Assembly: GCA_022828595.1 (NCBI GenBank)
Contig: JAKGHH010000007.1
Coordinates: 32,736,356-32,800,355, forward strand
Length of the DNA: 64,000 nucleotides
DNA from: Nelumbo lutea
Lineage: Eukaryota; Streptophyta; Magnoliopsida; Proteales; Nelumbonaceae
Direction of reading: 5' to 3'
The position numbers and the translations under genes were made by a program. The notes under the pieces were generated by a model, which saw only the letters and a program-made list of their open reading frames with translations, searched no databases and was not told the origin of the DNA. Positions 32,708-44,234 of the stretch are shown here, one piece after another; positions within the stretch are counted from its first letter, which is position 1; every line of letters begins with the position of its first letter.

Positions 32708-34774
32708 AAACGCTTCTAAAATCCTCCCTCTAAAACTGTCATAACCTCCTCTTCTTCCAAAAAACTCCAACACCCATGGCTTCTTCCAGCAATGCCAGAC
32801 GTAGCACAGAGATGAACACCACCGGGTAACAACTCCAAGTCCCCATGGTATGCATTGGCAGTTCACCATCCCCCTTCTGGTGGATGGGATCCCCAGCTTG
32901 AATGTGCCACAAGCAGTGGCGCCTCTAAACCTTCATGCCCTGAACATCCCTCTTCCACCCCCTATCGAAACAACTTTTGTTGAATCAACTGTTGTCCCCC
33001 TGACGACCCAGTAGAACCAGTTCGACGACCTGATCCAATGCATGCGGGCAATGCAAGCCCAAATGCAACAGTTCTAGCAGCATAAGCTCCAGCAGCACCA
33101 AATACTACACCACCTCTCTCAACACCACTATCAACAGTAGTTCCCCCAACTACCCCTAAACCAGTCACTGCTTCCACCTCGGAACCCCGCTTCGAAGCCG
33201 GTTAAGGCCTCCTCTCGAGGTCGGCACCCTCACAGAGGAGATGCCTCCCAACTCCAGGACCCCCCTAACAGCCATACCTCATCTCCAGGTCGAAGGGAAA
33301 GGAAAATCACCCCCGCCTCGCAGCTCGCAGGCGGGTCGGGAACCTCGCCTGGAAAGTTAGCACCTCGACGCTCCAAGCCTAAGTTCCTGCTCACAGAGAA
33401 CTGATTCAGCGCCCTAGCAGCAGACTACCAACATTCTGGGCCCATCAAGCTCGGCAACACAGAGGCCAGCAGCGCTAGTACCAGGCCCACTCAACAACGA
33501 AGGCGTCGACGAAGTCGCCGAACCGCCACCCGCGTCCTAACCGAGCTCAGAGGTAAAGAAGAGATGAGCTCGGATGAGGTAAAAGTTGTCCCAATTCTCT
33601 CAGTTCCTTCCCCCCTCGCATCAGAACTCCTGGCAATCCCCATGCCCAAGGACTTCAAGCTCCCACCTTTGGACAAGTATGATGGGTCCTTTGACCCCAA
33701 CGACCATGTTGATGCTTTCTAGTCCCAAATGCACCTCGTTAGGGCCAGTGAATCATGCATGTGCGTGGCCTTCACCACCACCTTCAGGGGGTAGCCCACA
33801 CTTGGTATAGGAACCTGGCCCCCGGGTCAATAAAATGCTCGGCCCAGTTCATGCAGGTCTTCACTGCACACTTTGTCACCAGCAAGCGGTGCCCTAGAAC
33901 TGAGAAAAGCATCTTCGGAGTAGTCCAGAGAGAAGGAGAATCCATCCGGAGCTACATCAAGCGGTTCAATGAAGTGTGCTTGTAGATACCGCGATTAGAC
34001 CCCGTGATACAGCTCGTGGTGGCTAAGAGAGGAGTAACGCACATGGAGTTCAAATGGCACATGGTAGCCAACCAACCCGCGACCGTAGCCAAATTCCTCA
34101 AGCTCGCGGACAAGTTCATGAGAACTGAGGAAGAGATCAACCAGAAGACTGAAGGTGGGGTTGAGAAAAGGAAAAGAGAAGGTGAGCCCTCCAACCCAGG
34201 TGATAGAAGAAACCCAGCCCAGGAGGCGAAGCCAAGCCAGCAGTCCCGAGCTCCATTAGCAGTTCGGACGGATTACATGCCGTTAAACACGAGGCGGACC
34301 GAGATCTTGATGACGATCAAAGACATCCCATACGTAAAGTGGCCACCTCGCCTAAATGGGAATCCAAATGAGAGAAATAAAAATCTGTACTATAGTTTTC
34401 ATAGAGATCACGGTCATAGTACTGAACAATGTAATAATCTCCGGGACGAGATAGAGGGATTCATCCATCGCGGATACTTGAGAAATTTTGTACAGCATAA
34501 CAACAATAATAACAATAAGGCAGGTCGGCAAGGGGAGTACGAAAAGGATGCCCCCGAATCCAGTAGCAGACCAACCAAAGTGTTGCAACGGCAGCCTCCG
34601 GAAGAGAGGCTAGTTCGGGTAACCATCCATGTGATAGTGGGAGGTTTGGTGGTAGCAGGGTGTACTTTAGCAGCAGCCCGGACATCAGTTCGCGAGGTAG
34701 CCCGAGAAAGACAGAACCCTCCAAAGAGGCCGAAGACAGAAGAACCGATCTTCTTAGTGGAAGACGATGCGTGA
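32702..34774 (+). pseudogene. gag: Tat gag pseudogene
   Basis: The 5' third (32702-33560) is riddled with stops. From about 33630 a gag core is visible: the PLDKYDGSFDPNDHVDAF motif, then after a frameshift GVAHTWYRNLAPGSI and GESIRSYIKRFNEVCL, which belong to the retrotransposon gag domain. The clean part 34004-34774 carries a basic linker and the FHRDHGHSTEQCNNLRDEIE motif near 34396-34460, the zinc-knuckle-like region that ends Tat gag proteins, though its first Cys is replaced. It would form the virus-like particle. A TGA at 34772-34774 separates it from the protease. Confidence 0.8.
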
Positions 34775-35302
34775 GGTGTCCACTACTCGCATGACGACAC
34801 GCTTGTCATAAAACTAAGGATTAGCGACTTTGAAGTTAGGTGCGTACTTGTGGATTCAGGTAGTTCGGCGGACATCCTCTTCAAGTCAGCGTTTGACCAG
34901 CTACAGTTGCAGAGAAGCGAACTGAAGCCCGCAAACACTCCTCTGGTGGGCTTCAGCGGAGAGGAAGTCAGGCCCCTCGGGAAGATAGCAGTACCTGTGG
35001 AAGTCGGCACATGGCCTTGTGCAGTCAGACTCAACCACAATTTCCTGGTGGTCGCGACCCCCTCCCCATACAATGCCATAATAGGGCGGCCAATTACGCA
35101 TATTCTGCGGGCAGTGGTCTCCACCTACTCTCTAGCAATGAAGTTCCCCACAGACTTCGGTGTGGGGGTAGCACGGGGCGACCAGCTTGAGTCCTGCAAG
35201 TGTTATGTTGCCGCCCTGAAGGGAAAAACCAAGGCAGCCGACAACCTCGAGTTGGAGCGGCCTACGGAGCAGGGTGAGGAACGAGCTTCGCCCACAGAGT
35301 AA
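34775..35302 (+). pseudogene. Retropepsin (aspartic protease) domain of Tat pol
   Basis: In the same frame as gag, after one stop. The catalytic loop VLVDSGSSADILF (about 34844-34882) and the later YNAIIGRP motif (about 35070-35093) identify a retropepsin that would cleave the polyprotein. A stop at 35300-35302 cuts it from reverse transcriptase in the same frame. No other break in the domain was seen. Confidence 0.8.
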
Positions 35303-36683
35303 ACAGTCGGGATCCCGACTTCGGCTACGGATCCAGCTCGAATGCTACAAATCGGTGCTTCCGTCAAGGAGCCTCTACGAACCAAACTGGTGAGTTTCTT
35401 ACTTCCAAATTTAGATATTTTTGCATGGTCCATGGCCGATATGCCCGGTATTGACCATGGCCTTATAACTCACAAACTTAATACTGACCCTGTAGTCAGA
35501 CCCATTAGACAGAAGAAACGCAACTTAGCCCCAGAACGCTGGAGGGCGGTCAACGAGGAGGTCAAAAAGCTCCTTGCAACAGACTTCATAAGGGAAGTTC
35601 ATTACCCAAGCTGGGTAGCCAACCCGGTATTGGTGAAAAAGGCAAACGGCAAGTGGCGCATGTGCATCGACTACACCGACCTGAACCGTGTTTGCCCAAA
35701 AGAATGCTTTCCCCTCCCCAGAATTGACCGCCTAGTGGATGCGACCTCGGGACATGAGCTGCTAAGCTTTTTGGACGCCTACTCAAGCTACAACCAAATC
35801 AGGATGGACCAGTCCGATGAGGAAAAAACCAGCTTCATAACCGAGTTCGGTCTGTACTGCTACAAGGTCATGCCCTTCGGACTGAAGAATGCTGGGGCGA
35901 CCTTCCAGAGACTTGTAAACAAGTTGTTTCAGCCCTTAATTGGCTTGAAAATAGAATGTTATGTAGACGACATGGTCGTCAAGACGCAGTTCACACAGGA
36001 ATTAATACAAGACTTAGATTCTGTCTTCCAAATTCTGTGTCAATTTAGCATGAAACTGCCAACAAATGTGTCTTCGTTGTCACCTCGGGTAAGTTCCTAG
36101 GGTACATTGTCAACTGGCGCGGTATTGAGGCCAACCCAGACAAGATAAAGGCCATCCTAGACATGAGACCACCCCGAAAAATAAAACAAGTTCAGAGGCT
36201 AAACAGCCGCATAGTCGCTTCATGTCCAAATCAGCAAACTGATGTCTGCCTCTCTTTAAGGCAATCAAAGGCAAAGGGTTCGAATGGACTCGAGATTGCC
36301 AGCTCGCGTTCAACGAGCTAAAGACCTACCTCGCTACTGTGCCAACCTTATCCAAGCCCGAGGAGGGTGAGGTATTAGAACTGTACCTTTCGGCAAGTGA
36401 CGAGGTGGTCAGTTCGGTACTAATAAAAGATGTAGATCGGGTCCAGCAGCCCGTCTATTATATTAGTACAATTCTATAGGGAGTAGAGATGAGATACCCG
36501 CAGATAGAAAAGCTAGCATACGCACTGGTAATTGCAACTCGAAAACTCCACCCATATTTCCAAGCTCACACCATCATCGTCTTGACTGACAAACCTCTGA
36601 GGCAAGTCTTACTCAAGCCTGAGGTTTCCGATCGGCTGACGAAGTGGGCCATCGAGCTTAGTGCGTACGACCTCCAGTATTAG
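35303..36683 (+). pseudogene. Reverse transcriptase and first RNase H of Tat pol
   Basis: Reverse transcriptase motifs are in order: WRMCIDYTDLNRVCPKE (near 35655), the LDAYSSYNQI block, VMPFGLKNAGATFQ, and the catalytic YVDDMVVK box near 35960-35985, all intact. At about 36055 a small indel shifts the frame, and reading continues in another frame with the SGKFLGYIV motif. The connection and Ty3-type RNase H follow (ELYLSASDEVV at about 36380, then PQIEKLAYALVIATRKLHPY near 36499), with a stop at 36476-36478 (TAG) and another at 36681-36683. It would copy the RNA into DNA, but this copy is disabled. Confidence 0.88.
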
Positions 36684-36879
36684 CCACGAACTACTATTAA
36701 GGCCCAAGCCTTAGTAGATTTTATCGTCGAGTGCACGTTCAACCTTGAAGCCCCTGGGCTGGTTGAGCCCGAGATCCCCAGCTCGGGTGAGCCCGGAGCA
36801 CCCAAGCCAGTAGAGTCTGAACCCCGTGAAGTAGTAGCCAGTATCGCATCTCTCCTGGTTAGGCCAAGCGCGAACTGGG

Positions 36880-37275
36880 ATGAGGAGCCCTGGATTCTTT
36901 ACGTAGATGGCGCCTCGAACCAGCAGGGCAGTGGGGCTGGAATAGTCCCGCGCGGCCCGGGTGGCACGAAATTGGAGTACGCACTACGCTTTGAGTTCGC
37001 GGCATCCAACAACGAGGCGGAGTATGAGTTACTGATAGTCGGGCTGAACCTTGCGCAAAAGGTAAGAGCAAAGCACATAGTTATCTCTAGTGATTCCCAG
37101 CTCGTGGTCAACCAGGTTACGGGCGAATACGAAGCACGCGATCTCTCTATGATCGCATATTTGGCAAAAGTAAAGGAGGCTCTGCTCAACTTCCAGTCAC
37201 ACTTCATCAGGCAAATCCCGAGGTCAGAGAACACTGAGGCCAACGCCCTACCCCAGTTAGCCAGCACGAGTCACA
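36880..37275 (+). pseudogene. Second (archaeal-like) RNase H domain of Tat pol
   Basis: WILYVDGASNQQGSGAG begins the fold at about 36891. It continues with FAASNNEAEYELLIVG and ISSDSQLVVNQVTGEY, giving the D, E, D acidic residues expected of an active site. A second RNase H downstream of the Ty3-type one is characteristic of the Tat branch of plant Ty3/gypsy elements. The frame is open here; a stop lies upstream (36683) and another downstream (37449-37451). Confidence 0.82.
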
Positions 37276-37439
37276 ACACCATGAGAACCGTGGACATAGA
37301 GGACTTACCTCGGCCTAGCATTCTCGGTGGGGCAGAGGAGGTCGCTCCTGTCCTTGAAGCAGAGCCGAGCTGGATCGACCCACTCGCGAGCTTCTTGCTA
37401 GATAAAGTCCTCCCTGCGGACCGCAATGCAGCCAAGAGG

Positions 37440-38600
37440 GTGCAGTGCTAGGCAGCCAAATATGTCATAATAGACGAACGGTTGTATCGACAGTCCAACA
37501 TGCTCCCCTACCTGTGTTGCTTGTGACCTACCGAAGCCGAGCTCGTACTCTGCGACACTCATGAAGGACTGTGCAGCGGACACCTGGGGGGTAGAGCTCT
37601 CGCCCAAAAGTCACTTCGACAAGGATACTACTGGCCAACGGTGAAGGCAAAAGCTATCGAGCTCATAAGAAAATGCGACAAGTGTCAGAAGCACGCCAAT
37701 ATCCACCATCAGCCTGCTTCCAACCTCAAGTACCTCACCAGTCCATGGCACTTTGCGCAATGGGGCATCGACCTCCTGGGGCCATTCCCGCCAGCAACAG
37801 GTGGGAGAAAGTTCCTAGTGGTGGTGGTAGATTACTTCAAAAAATGGATAGAAGCTGAACCTCTGGCAACAGTTACAGCCCGAAACATACAAAACTTCTT
37901 TTGGAAGAACATAGTATGTCGCTTCCGGCTACCTCGGATACTGATCTCCAACAACGGCAAGCAGTTCGAGGATATCAAATTCCAAGAATGGTGCCAAAAT
38001 ATGGGAATTCGTCAGAACTTCACATCGGTCGCACACCCGCAGGCAAACAGTCAAACAGAAGTAATGAATAGAGCCATCCTCTACGGACTGAAGGCACGAC
38101 TAGACTGAGCTAAAGGGTTGTGGGAGGATGAGCTACCAAGTGTTCTATGGGCTCACCGTACTACGAAAAAAACCGCCATGGGAGAGACCCCCTTTAACCT
38201 CACCTACGGCACTGAAGCGGTAATCCCGGCGAAAATCGAAATACCGACACTGCGACTAGAAGCGTATGACAATCAGACAAACGGAGATGAGTTATGCACT
38301 AACCTCGACCTATTGAATGAGGTAAGAGACCTCGCGCACATCCGAACAATAGCCTACCAGCAAAAAGTAGCTTGGTACTACAATGCTAGAGTAAAGAAGC
38401 AGAGCTTCCGTGTCAGTGACCTGGTTCTCCGTAAGATCATGGTGCTCGAACCCGGCGTGGGAAAACTTGGACCAAATTGGGAAGGGCCCTACAAACTAAA
38501 GAAAGAAGTCAGGGGGGGCATACGAGCTTGAAAACTTAGAGGACAAACAAGTACCCCGAGCGTGGAACATCGTCAACTTAAGGCGATACTACCTATAGAC
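37440..38600 (+). pseudogene. Integrase of Tat pol, active-site mutant
   Basis: A HHCC zinc region (THEGLCSGHLGGRAL, then CDKCQKH, about 37557-37695), a first catalytic Asp in WGIDLLGPFP (near 37770), and a last catalytic Glu in NSQTEVMNRAI (near 38058). The middle catalytic Asp is replaced: codon 37950-37952 is AAC (Asn) in SNNGKQF where the family has Asp, consistent with a G-to-A change. Stops occur at 37449, about 37524 and 38106-38108. A run of seven G near 38510 shifts the frame just before the C-terminal chromatin-binding tail. It can no longer integrate DNA. Confidence 0.85.
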
Positions 38601-38921
38601 TACCAAGCGAAGTAGACAAAATCGCTACCAGAGCCTAAGGACTTGGATACTGAGCTAATGAAGGAACCTCGGCATAGGCAAGCAAAGAAAAGAGTCGGCC
38701 AAAGGCTCAAGCGAAGCAGAAACAACAAACTAATAGGGACATCGGCATCTCAGATACTAAGTATTAAACATCAAAACAGGTCGTGCGAGTGCAGTAACCC
38801 GGGCAAGAAACAGATCGGGCATACGGTTAGTTCGGGAGAAAGAACAACCAACACTTAACCAAAAGAAAAGTCATTCTATTTCAAAATAAGGGAGTGTATA
38901 TTTCAAAAAAAAATTTACATT
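38601..38921. other. Gap between integrase and antisense gene
   Basis: No domain recognised in either strand. Confidence 0.5.
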
Positions 38922-40786
38922 TCATAGGCCCGGAGCTACTTCTTCATTATCAGAAGCCACTTCAACGATACCCGAAGGTCCTGCCTCGCCCTCAAAATCT
39001 GGCTCACCATCAACAGTGTTGGCCATCTCTTGAGTTATGCGCGAAGTGGATATGGCAGTAATATCGAGCTCGGGGTACGTGTTCTGGATCATCCACCGGC
39101 TCAGTTTAAAACCTCTTCTGTACGAGTCCACCATCAGGTCATCAAAGCGCGACGAGGCGATGTACGCATCGATGACCTTCTTCTTGGCATCTTCAATGCC
39201 TTGAGAAAAGATCTGTGTCCTCTCCCTAATATCCTCCTGAAGGTACTCAACCTGATGATGCAGATCCAGCCTCAGGTCCGCCATGTGCTTCACAACAACC
39301 CCCATGGCCTCGGCATCTCTCTGAGACCCCACCTGCCTGGCCATAGCAGCGCGAGCAGCTGCCTCAGCAGCATGAGCAGCCGCCTCAGCAACTCGGGAAG
39401 TCGCCTCGGCAGCACGGAAAGCCACTTCGGCAACTCGCGCCTGCCTCGAGCTCCTCTCCACTGGGGCCGCCAAGGCATGGATAAAAGAGTTCACCAACCA
39501 AAAGGAAATAACAAGTGATTAAGAGAACGACAACAAGAGAGATAAAAGCAAAGAAGCCCGACAAGAAATCTGACTCACCACCATAGCATGAGTGGCAGCA
39601 CGACAGGCGACCTGGTTCAAAGGAAGATCGGTCCACGCCGCGACCTCCTTGGGGAAGGTGGCCTCCCTACTCTTCTGAAGAGCGTAGTTCGGCGACAACA
39701 CGCTCCTGAATTCCCCTTGGGCTCCCGAGCCTGAGGGCCCAGCTCGCATATATGCAGACTGAGAGTAAGCGGGAGCACCAGAGTAGGCGGGAGCCCCCGT
39801 GTAAGTAGTATCGGCATAAGGGGCCCCTATCGCTTCTTGCATTGGAGGAGTCACCTCGAGCTCCCTGGGTGGATCCTCTGACGGGTAGTCTGGTACCTCG
39901 GGCTCCGCATATTGGGGCAGCTCGACACGAGTTCGCATGGCGACTCGCTTCCTCCTCTTCATGCCTTGAAACAGGTGCCCACCACGAGTCCTTTCTGAGT
40001 CCATCACACCTGCAAAAAAAGAGTTTGGCATTAGAAAAAAACAAAAGAACAAATCAAAACAAGAAACCTCTGAGCAATGAAACTACCCGAACTCAGGCCG
40101 GCCGCAATGAGCTTGGCCTCCGTCAAATACTGATGGCATTTTAGCCCAAGTCGTGCCCTTTGCCTGAGGCCCTTCACCGCCTCTTTTTCAAGCGTAACAC
40201 CGGAGTCAGGGGCGGTCGTCCCCCACCCGGTTTGAAATGGCCACCCTAGTACACTTCACACCCCGAAGTAGTCCCGCTTCCATGCCAGGACCTTGTTGGG
40301 AAGTTCATCTAAAAGCTTAACACCCGGGCGAGGAGACAGGTAATACGCCCACCTACACCCGGGAAGTGGACCCTCTTGCTTCTTAAGCATCAAAATGGAA
40401 GAGAAGATCTCCAAGTCTAAAGGAAAGCCCTGCTGGGAAGCGGACCCCGCAGTGAGCTACTCCTAGAATATCACGATCTCATCAGGATTGTGCTCCCAAG
40501 GGAAACTGCCCGAAGGTATGAAGTAGGCATACTCCCCAGGCAAGTTGTAATAGGTAATAAGGGATTGGAGCCCCTCAGGCATCATGGTCGAGGGACCAAA
40601 CTTGTCTAACGTTCGACCTCGATGAGAGGTGGACGCCAAACTACCCGAGGCAACTCGGCCTACGGGTTCAAGCTCTTCCTCGAGCTCTACCTCCGATTCG
40701 CTAGGACCACCAGGGGATGCAACTCGGTTCGTAGAACCTACATCTGATCCACTTGAAGAATCGTCTAAACTATCCGAGCTAGACAT
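38922..40786 (-). pseudogene. Antisense gene of the Tat element, spliced-looking
   Basis: Between integrase and the 3' LTR the opposite strand holds coding-like blocks. Block 1 starts at ATG 40786 (acidic, Ser-rich; then YNLPGEYAYFIPSGSFPWEH), reads into two stops near 40463, and continues with CRWAYYLSPRPGVKLLDELP, resembling the putative gypsy-type transposon proteins that accompany Tat elements. A short U-rich intron candidate (40067 down to 40010, GT...GCAG) leads to block 2 (39.5-40.0 kb, MDSERTRGGHLFQGMKRRKR, then Pro/Tyr-rich repeats). A perfect-looking donor (GTGAGT at 39578) leads to block 3 (38922-39497, Ala-rich coiled coil such as ATSRVAEAAAHAAEAAARAA, acidic tail). Function is unknown. 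Confidence 0.6.
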
Positions 40787-40789
40787 CGA

Positions 40790-41394
40790 GGAGAAAAGAT
40801 GGATTCCAGGAAAGTACTCACCCGGAAAAAGGCTTGCACAGACTAGGGGAATTGGAACACAAGCTAAGATCCTGAGAGCGAACTAAAAGCCTGGACGTGA
40901 GCTGAAACTTGGACGCAAGCTCAAGAAGCAAAGCGCAGAAGTGACAAAGCGACTGGGGTCCCCCTCTATTTATAACCACAATGACCGAGAACCAACAGCG
41001 CAGATCAAATCCAATCCAACGGCCCGCAGTCACGCTAACCACACATCCCCTGAGACCGAGACGTGATTGGCGCATGTCGTTCTGAAACTAATAGAACGCC
41101 AGTGCATGTCTCGTCGCATTAAAGCGGTAGCGGCACATTTTTTTGAATTTGAAAAGATCTGTTGACACGTCTCCTAGTAGCACACATTTTTGATATTTGA
41201 AATAAGCGTGCGCTGCCACCCCTGTCAGCATTTTTAGACAGATTGTCGCGCTTCCCGTCTCTTTGGCACTCGAAAAACTCAAAAAAATCATGACGAACGT
41301 GTGCTTCGTGCTATCAGACAAACAGTTCGAAGTACGGGACAAATCCACCCGCCACCTCGCAAACTCCCCGCGCTAGGGCAAGTCCCTTAGCGCG
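40790..41394. other. Tat 3' non-coding region
   Basis: Apart from the antisense TATA box, no coding signal was seen. It would contain the antisense promoter and 5' leader. Confidence 0.5.
40967..40974 (-). promoter_or_regulatory. TATA box for the antisense gene
   Basis: Minus-strand GGTTATAAATAGAGG lies about 180 bp before the antisense ATG at 40786, the right place for a promoter driving that gene away from the 3' LTR. Confidence 0.5.
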
Positions 41395-41408
41395 AGGAGT
41401 GGGGGGCA
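41394..41408 (+). promoter_or_regulatory. Polypurine tract before Tat LTR 2
   Basis: GAGGAGTGGGGGGCA lies just left of the second LTR, where plus-strand DNA synthesis is primed in LTR retrotransposons. Confidence 0.75.
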
Positions 41409-41410
41409 AT

Positions 41411-42215
41411 TGATGAAGGAAGATTTGGCCCGACCTCGTAATCACTCAACACGTGGCAAAAGCAATAGCTCGGCACAACAACACGCTTGAGGCGCAAACT
41501 CCGAAATGAGGAACCAGCAGTCTGAACTCCCTACGAGGAGCCCAAACTCCCTGTAAGGAGCCCGAGCTCTCCCTTAGGCCCCGGACCTTACAAACACAAA
41601 GGGCATTAACCCGAACTTGCCTGCCCCATGGCAATTTGGGACGCACCTCTATCCGAACTCAAGACTTCACCTCGCTCACCACTCCAGCACTTCGCCCCTA
41701 GGTGTCCGCAACACTTCGCCCCCAGGATGCCGAACTGAACAACAATACCATGCCTGACACCGAGGAAGTTCGTATCCAGCGGCGGCGCACCTGACAGACT
41801 TGGGATCTAACGCTTGACAGTCGCACTTCAAACGGCCAACTGCTACCGCCACCTGCCACCGCCATCTCCAGTTACAGAGACGGCTCCGACAAGGAGCAGT
41901 GGCGATTTTGTCCCAGTAGAAGGGATGGCACCCGAACTGGTAGAAACACAGAAGTAATCATACCCGACCTTACAGAAGCCTCGGAGTGAGTGCGTGAAGT
42001 GGTTATAAAAGGCCCCCTACCCCCCAAGAACAAGGTATGTGAACTTTGCGTCATCTGGTCTTATCTTGCCTTTGAGAGAATACTAACTTGAGCTTTGGAG
42101 CAATCTCACCGGATTCCCCCCGGAGTTCCCTCATCTTCTCCGTTTCAGGTTCCCTGTAGCTCCATTAAGAGGCAAGGCTGTCGACAGTTAGGACCGGTCG
42201 GATTGCGCACCATCA
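41411..42215 (+). repeat. Tat element LTR 2 (805 bp)
   Basis: Starts TGATGAAGGAAGATTTGGCC and ends GCACCATCA. The TATA box is at 42004-42011. It is followed not by flanking DNA but by a second primer-binding region. Confidence 0.92.
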
Positions 42216-42734
42216 ATTGGCACCATCTATGGGAAACGCTTCTAAAATCCTCCCTCTAAAACTGTCATAACCTCCTCTTCTTCCAAAAAACTCCAACACC
42301 CATGGCTTCTTCCAGCAATGCTAGACGTGGCACAGAGACGAACACCACCGGGTAACAACTCCAAGTCCCCGTGGTATGCATCGGACAGTTCACCATCCCC
42401 CTTCTGGTGGATGGGATCCCCAGCTTGAATGTGCCACAAGCAGTGGCGCCCCTAAACCTTCCTGCCCTGAACATCCCTCTTCCACCCCCTATCGAAACAA
42501 CTTTTGTTGAACCAACTGTTGTCCCCCTGACGACCCAGTAGAACCAGTTCGACGACCTGATCCAATGTATGCGAGCAATGCAAGCCCAAATGCAATAGTT
42601 CTAGCAGCATCAGCTCTAGCAGTACCAAGTACTACACCACCTCTCTCAACACCACTATCAACAGCAGTTCCCCCAACTACCCCTAAATCAGTCACTGCTT
42701 CCACCTCGGAACCCCGCTTCGAAGCCAGTTAAGG
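42216..42734 (+). repeat. Second copy of Tat 5' internal region, truncated
   Basis: Near-identical to 32690-33208 up to CGAAGCCAGTTAAGG, where homology ends abruptly and AT-rich unrelated DNA begins. It carries the same kind of stop-riddled gag leader. It is a remnant of a second, head-to-tail element. Confidence 0.88.
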
Positions 42735-43512
42735 TGTAGAATATGAATTTATCTAATAGTAGAAAATTATTTTTATTAACAAACAATAATAGAAATGGTT
42801 CAATGTTAAAAACAATATCATAATATATATATATATATATATTAAAATAAAATCAAAAGAAAAATAAACTAAAAAAAATAAGAATGACAAATAAGTCTCA
42901 CAAAAAAATTATATAATAATCACTAGCTCCGCTTAATGGTTGGTTCTCATATTACAAATGGGCAGATTGGTGGTTTGGTGACAACATAGTGGAAGAGGTC
43001 GGAGTTGAAGAAGAATAAACCTACGTGCGGTTGAGAATGACAATCATGGGAAAAAGCTTCTCACAACGATTTGTATTAGGGCGAATTTGCAACACACCAT
43101 GCCAAATCGAGACTATAGTCTCACAGTGGATGGGGTGGATGGTCCCATCCATGAGTTTTACCTATGGACGTATGTTCGAGAATAGGTGGTCCCTGTCCAT
43201 GATATATTATGAATGGGGACCATCCATAGTGAATCGAACAGCCGAATGTCTTATGAACGGGACCACGAGATATTCAGCAATAGAACGCAACTTAAAATAC
43301 TCTCAACAGTCTTAGATAGAGCGGTTTGGTAATTCATGGCTAGAAGATTTCTTTAAATACCATCTTTTCTTCACTAAAATGGCTAGAAGCTGCAAACCAA
43401 AAGCAAAGCATTCTGGGCTAATCCACTCCTCTTGAACAAAGTTATAAGAGTTTTCTTTGTCTCTCACTTAGAGCTGTGAATCGGTCGTGTCTAGTTCGGG
43501 ATATGATGGATT
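42735..43512. other. Intergenic DNA, TA repeats and hairpin words
   Basis: A TA microsatellite is at 42823-42842. 43120-43220 holds inverted words (GATGGTCCCATCCATGAG, GGGGACCATCCATAG) suggesting a decayed foldback element. No gene. Confidence 0.5.
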
Positions 43513-44109
43513 TAGAGGTGTAAAGTGGGTCACGCTTGGTCGGCATGGCACGGCCTTCAGGTGGCCTGTGCAAAGTGTGGGACGTGTCGTGTTGGCCTGT
43601 GAGTTGTTACGGGTCATGCCGCCCTCCCCAGTGAAAACTTTAGGGGTCGGTTCGGCACAGCCCACGGCCCAAGCCCGCATGGGCCCGTGCCGTGCAGCAG
43701 GCCAGGCTGGCCCATGGGCCAAGCCTTGGCCCAAGTCGGGCCATGGACCAGACCAAAGCTGTTTTTGCTTATTTATTTAAAAAATGAATAAAAACTTAAA
43801 ATTTTAATTTTATATGAATTTTGATGTATACAATTGCTTATATATACAATAATTAAATAAATTAGTATAATAAAATTGAAAAAAATTGTTTATTTTATTA
43901 TAATTTATATAATATATTATATATTATATATATAAATATTATGTATATAAATATAAATATATATATACAGTTGTTGGGTTGGGTTGCGAGTGGCATCACC
44001 CGCTTGATCGTGTCGTGCTATGCTGGCCCGTGAACTTCAAACCCCAGGCCCAGCACGGTACGGACCATCGTGTCGGGCCTGGCACGGCCCAGCCCGATTT
44101 ACACCTCTA
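43513..44109. mobile_element. Non-autonomous hAT-like element (TAGAGGTGTAAA type)
   Basis: Ends TAGAGGTGTAAA and TTTACACCTCTA are perfect inverted repeats. Flanks GATGGATT and GGTGGACC match at five of eight, all differences being transitions. Subterminal words are GGCACGGCC/CGGGCC; the centre (43750-43975) is TA-rich. Confidence 0.75.
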
Positions 44110-44234
44110 GGTGGACCTATCCTGAATTGATTATTATTTGTTTCTATGAAATAGACCTAAAACTGAACCAATTATTAATCGGGATAATTGGGTCTTACCC
44201 AATTAATCCTGATTAGACTTGACATCTATGTATA

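Larger units (their letters stand above)
31885..42734 (+). mobile_element. Tat-type Ty3/gypsy LTR retrotransposon, chained and truncated
   Basis: LTR (31885-32689), internal region with gag, protease, reverse transcriptase, two RNase H domains and integrase, then an antisense gene, a purine tract and a second LTR (41411-42215). The sequence does not stop at the second LTR: 42216-42734 repeats the 5' internal region (32690-33208). So two elements are joined head to tail, sharing an LTR, and the second is cut off. Gene order and the second, archaeal-like RNase H place it in the Tat branch. Stops and frameshifts make it defective. It is GC-richer than its surroundings. Confidence 0.92.

Noticed and set aside
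34352..34724. Minus-strand open frames across gag
   Set aside because: Shadows of the gag reading frame on the opposite strand, lacking a promoter or domain, unlike the antisense gene at 38.9-40.8 kb.
35303..38600. Reverse transcriptase and integrase as an endogenous pararetrovirus
   Set aside because: LTRs, primer-binding region, polypurine tract, integrase and dual RNase H fit a Ty3/gypsy retrotransposon of the Tat type, not a caulimovirus-like sequence.
43487..43780. Overlapping open frames on both strands as genes
   Set aside because: They come from the GGCACGGCC word array of a non-autonomous element.
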